Assembly: GCA_016177865.1 (NCBI GenBank)
Contig: JACOUJ010000225.1
Coordinates: forward strand, 1-5,139
Source: Candidatus Rokuibacteriota bacterium
GTDB lineage: Bacteria > Methylomirabilota > Methylomirabilia > Rokubacteriales > JACOUJ01
DNA length: 5,139 nt
Direction of reading: 5' to 3'
Shown: positions 4,985 to 5,139 of the stretch, in pieces
Layout of the letters: every line of letters starts with the position of its first letter
Position numbering within the stretch: the first letter of the stretch is position 1
Notes under the pieces: model-generated
The model's input: only the letters and a program-made list of their open reading frames with translations
What the model was told of the DNA's origin: nothing
Databases searched by the model: none
Translations under genes and position numbers: made by a program

Positions 4985-5139
4985 ATGCACGACGCCCCCT
5001 GGGAACGCCTTCTCACGGCCCTCGAGGACAAGCTGCCACCGCAGGCCGTCGACACCTGGATCCGCCCTGGACGCCTCCTCGCCTGCCAGGACGACCACGT
5101 GGGGATCGGCGTCCCCAGCAAGTTCATCCGCGGCGACGT
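4985..5139 (+). CDS. dnaA: Chromosomal replication initiator protein DnaA, N-terminal part (3'-partial)
   Basis: The ATG at 4985 is preceded by AGGAG at 4975-4979. The 51 residues in the window match DnaA domain I in pattern: WERLLTALEDKLPPQAVDTWIRPGRLL, then a strand pair (HVGIGVPSKFIRGD) corresponding to the family's l-v-vPn-F step. Domain I mediates DnaA self-association and helicase loading contacts; the AAA+ ATPase and the helix-turn-helix DNA-binding domain lie beyond the window. DnaA binds TTATCCACA-type boxes and melts the origin. DnaA boxes directly upstream support both this assignment and autoregulation. The reading frame is intact to the window edge. Confidence 0.92.
   Translation, partial: MHDAPWERLLTALEDKLPPQAVDTWIRPGRLLACQDDHVGIGVPSKFIRGD

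Noticed and set aside
4891..5127. Minus-strand ORF opposite dnaA
   Set aside because: It runs antisense to the clear DnaA N-terminus and the DnaA boxes and has no motif of its own.

Overview
The window is G+C-rich bacterial DNA, roughly two-thirds G+C by eye, with strong G/C preference at third codon positions. The style suggests an uncultured soil or sediment-type bacterium, but no lineage can be assigned from sequence alone. The most informative landmark is at the right edge. The last 155 bases are the start of dnaA, the chromosomal replication initiator, and the stretch before it (about 4360-4984) carries DnaA boxes. The window therefore very probably runs from accessory DNA into the chromosomal origin, oriC.

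Left part (1-1250): the body of a family 2 glycosyltransferase that enters from outside the window, with all catalytic motifs visible. Its reading frame loses protein-like character near 1250 and runs on antisensibly through the next gene until a stop at 1722. Its C-terminus is therefore altered or missing. Accessory part (1263-3005): a conserved-type 119-residue hypothetical protein, then a 184-residue ORF whose end resembles an internal segment of BrxL-type Lon-like proteins of BREX phage defence, then a DUF433 / DUF5615 (PIN-like) toxin-antitoxin pair with overlapping stop and start codons. The ORF at 1719-2273 is less G+C-rich than its neighbours, which suggests a different origin. Short TTGTCCGTG repeats occur at both edges of this block.

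Middle part (3006-4359): gene-poor. It holds two small orphan zinc-ribbon proteins, convergent to each other. One is 50 residues on the + strand with an excellent ribosome binding site; the other is 95 residues on the - strand. Between them lie a tandem 19-bp repeat and a strong GC hairpin. A perfect 14-bp palindrome lies upstream of the first.

Origin part (4360-5139): a cluster of direct DnaA boxes, a large interrupted inverted repeat, a relatively A+T-rich stretch, a small very basic 79-residue protein gene, a second inverted DnaA-box pair that includes a perfect TTATCCACA, and then dnaA. A small gene sitting between two DnaA-box clusters resembles a bipartite origin and is the most interesting arrangement here.
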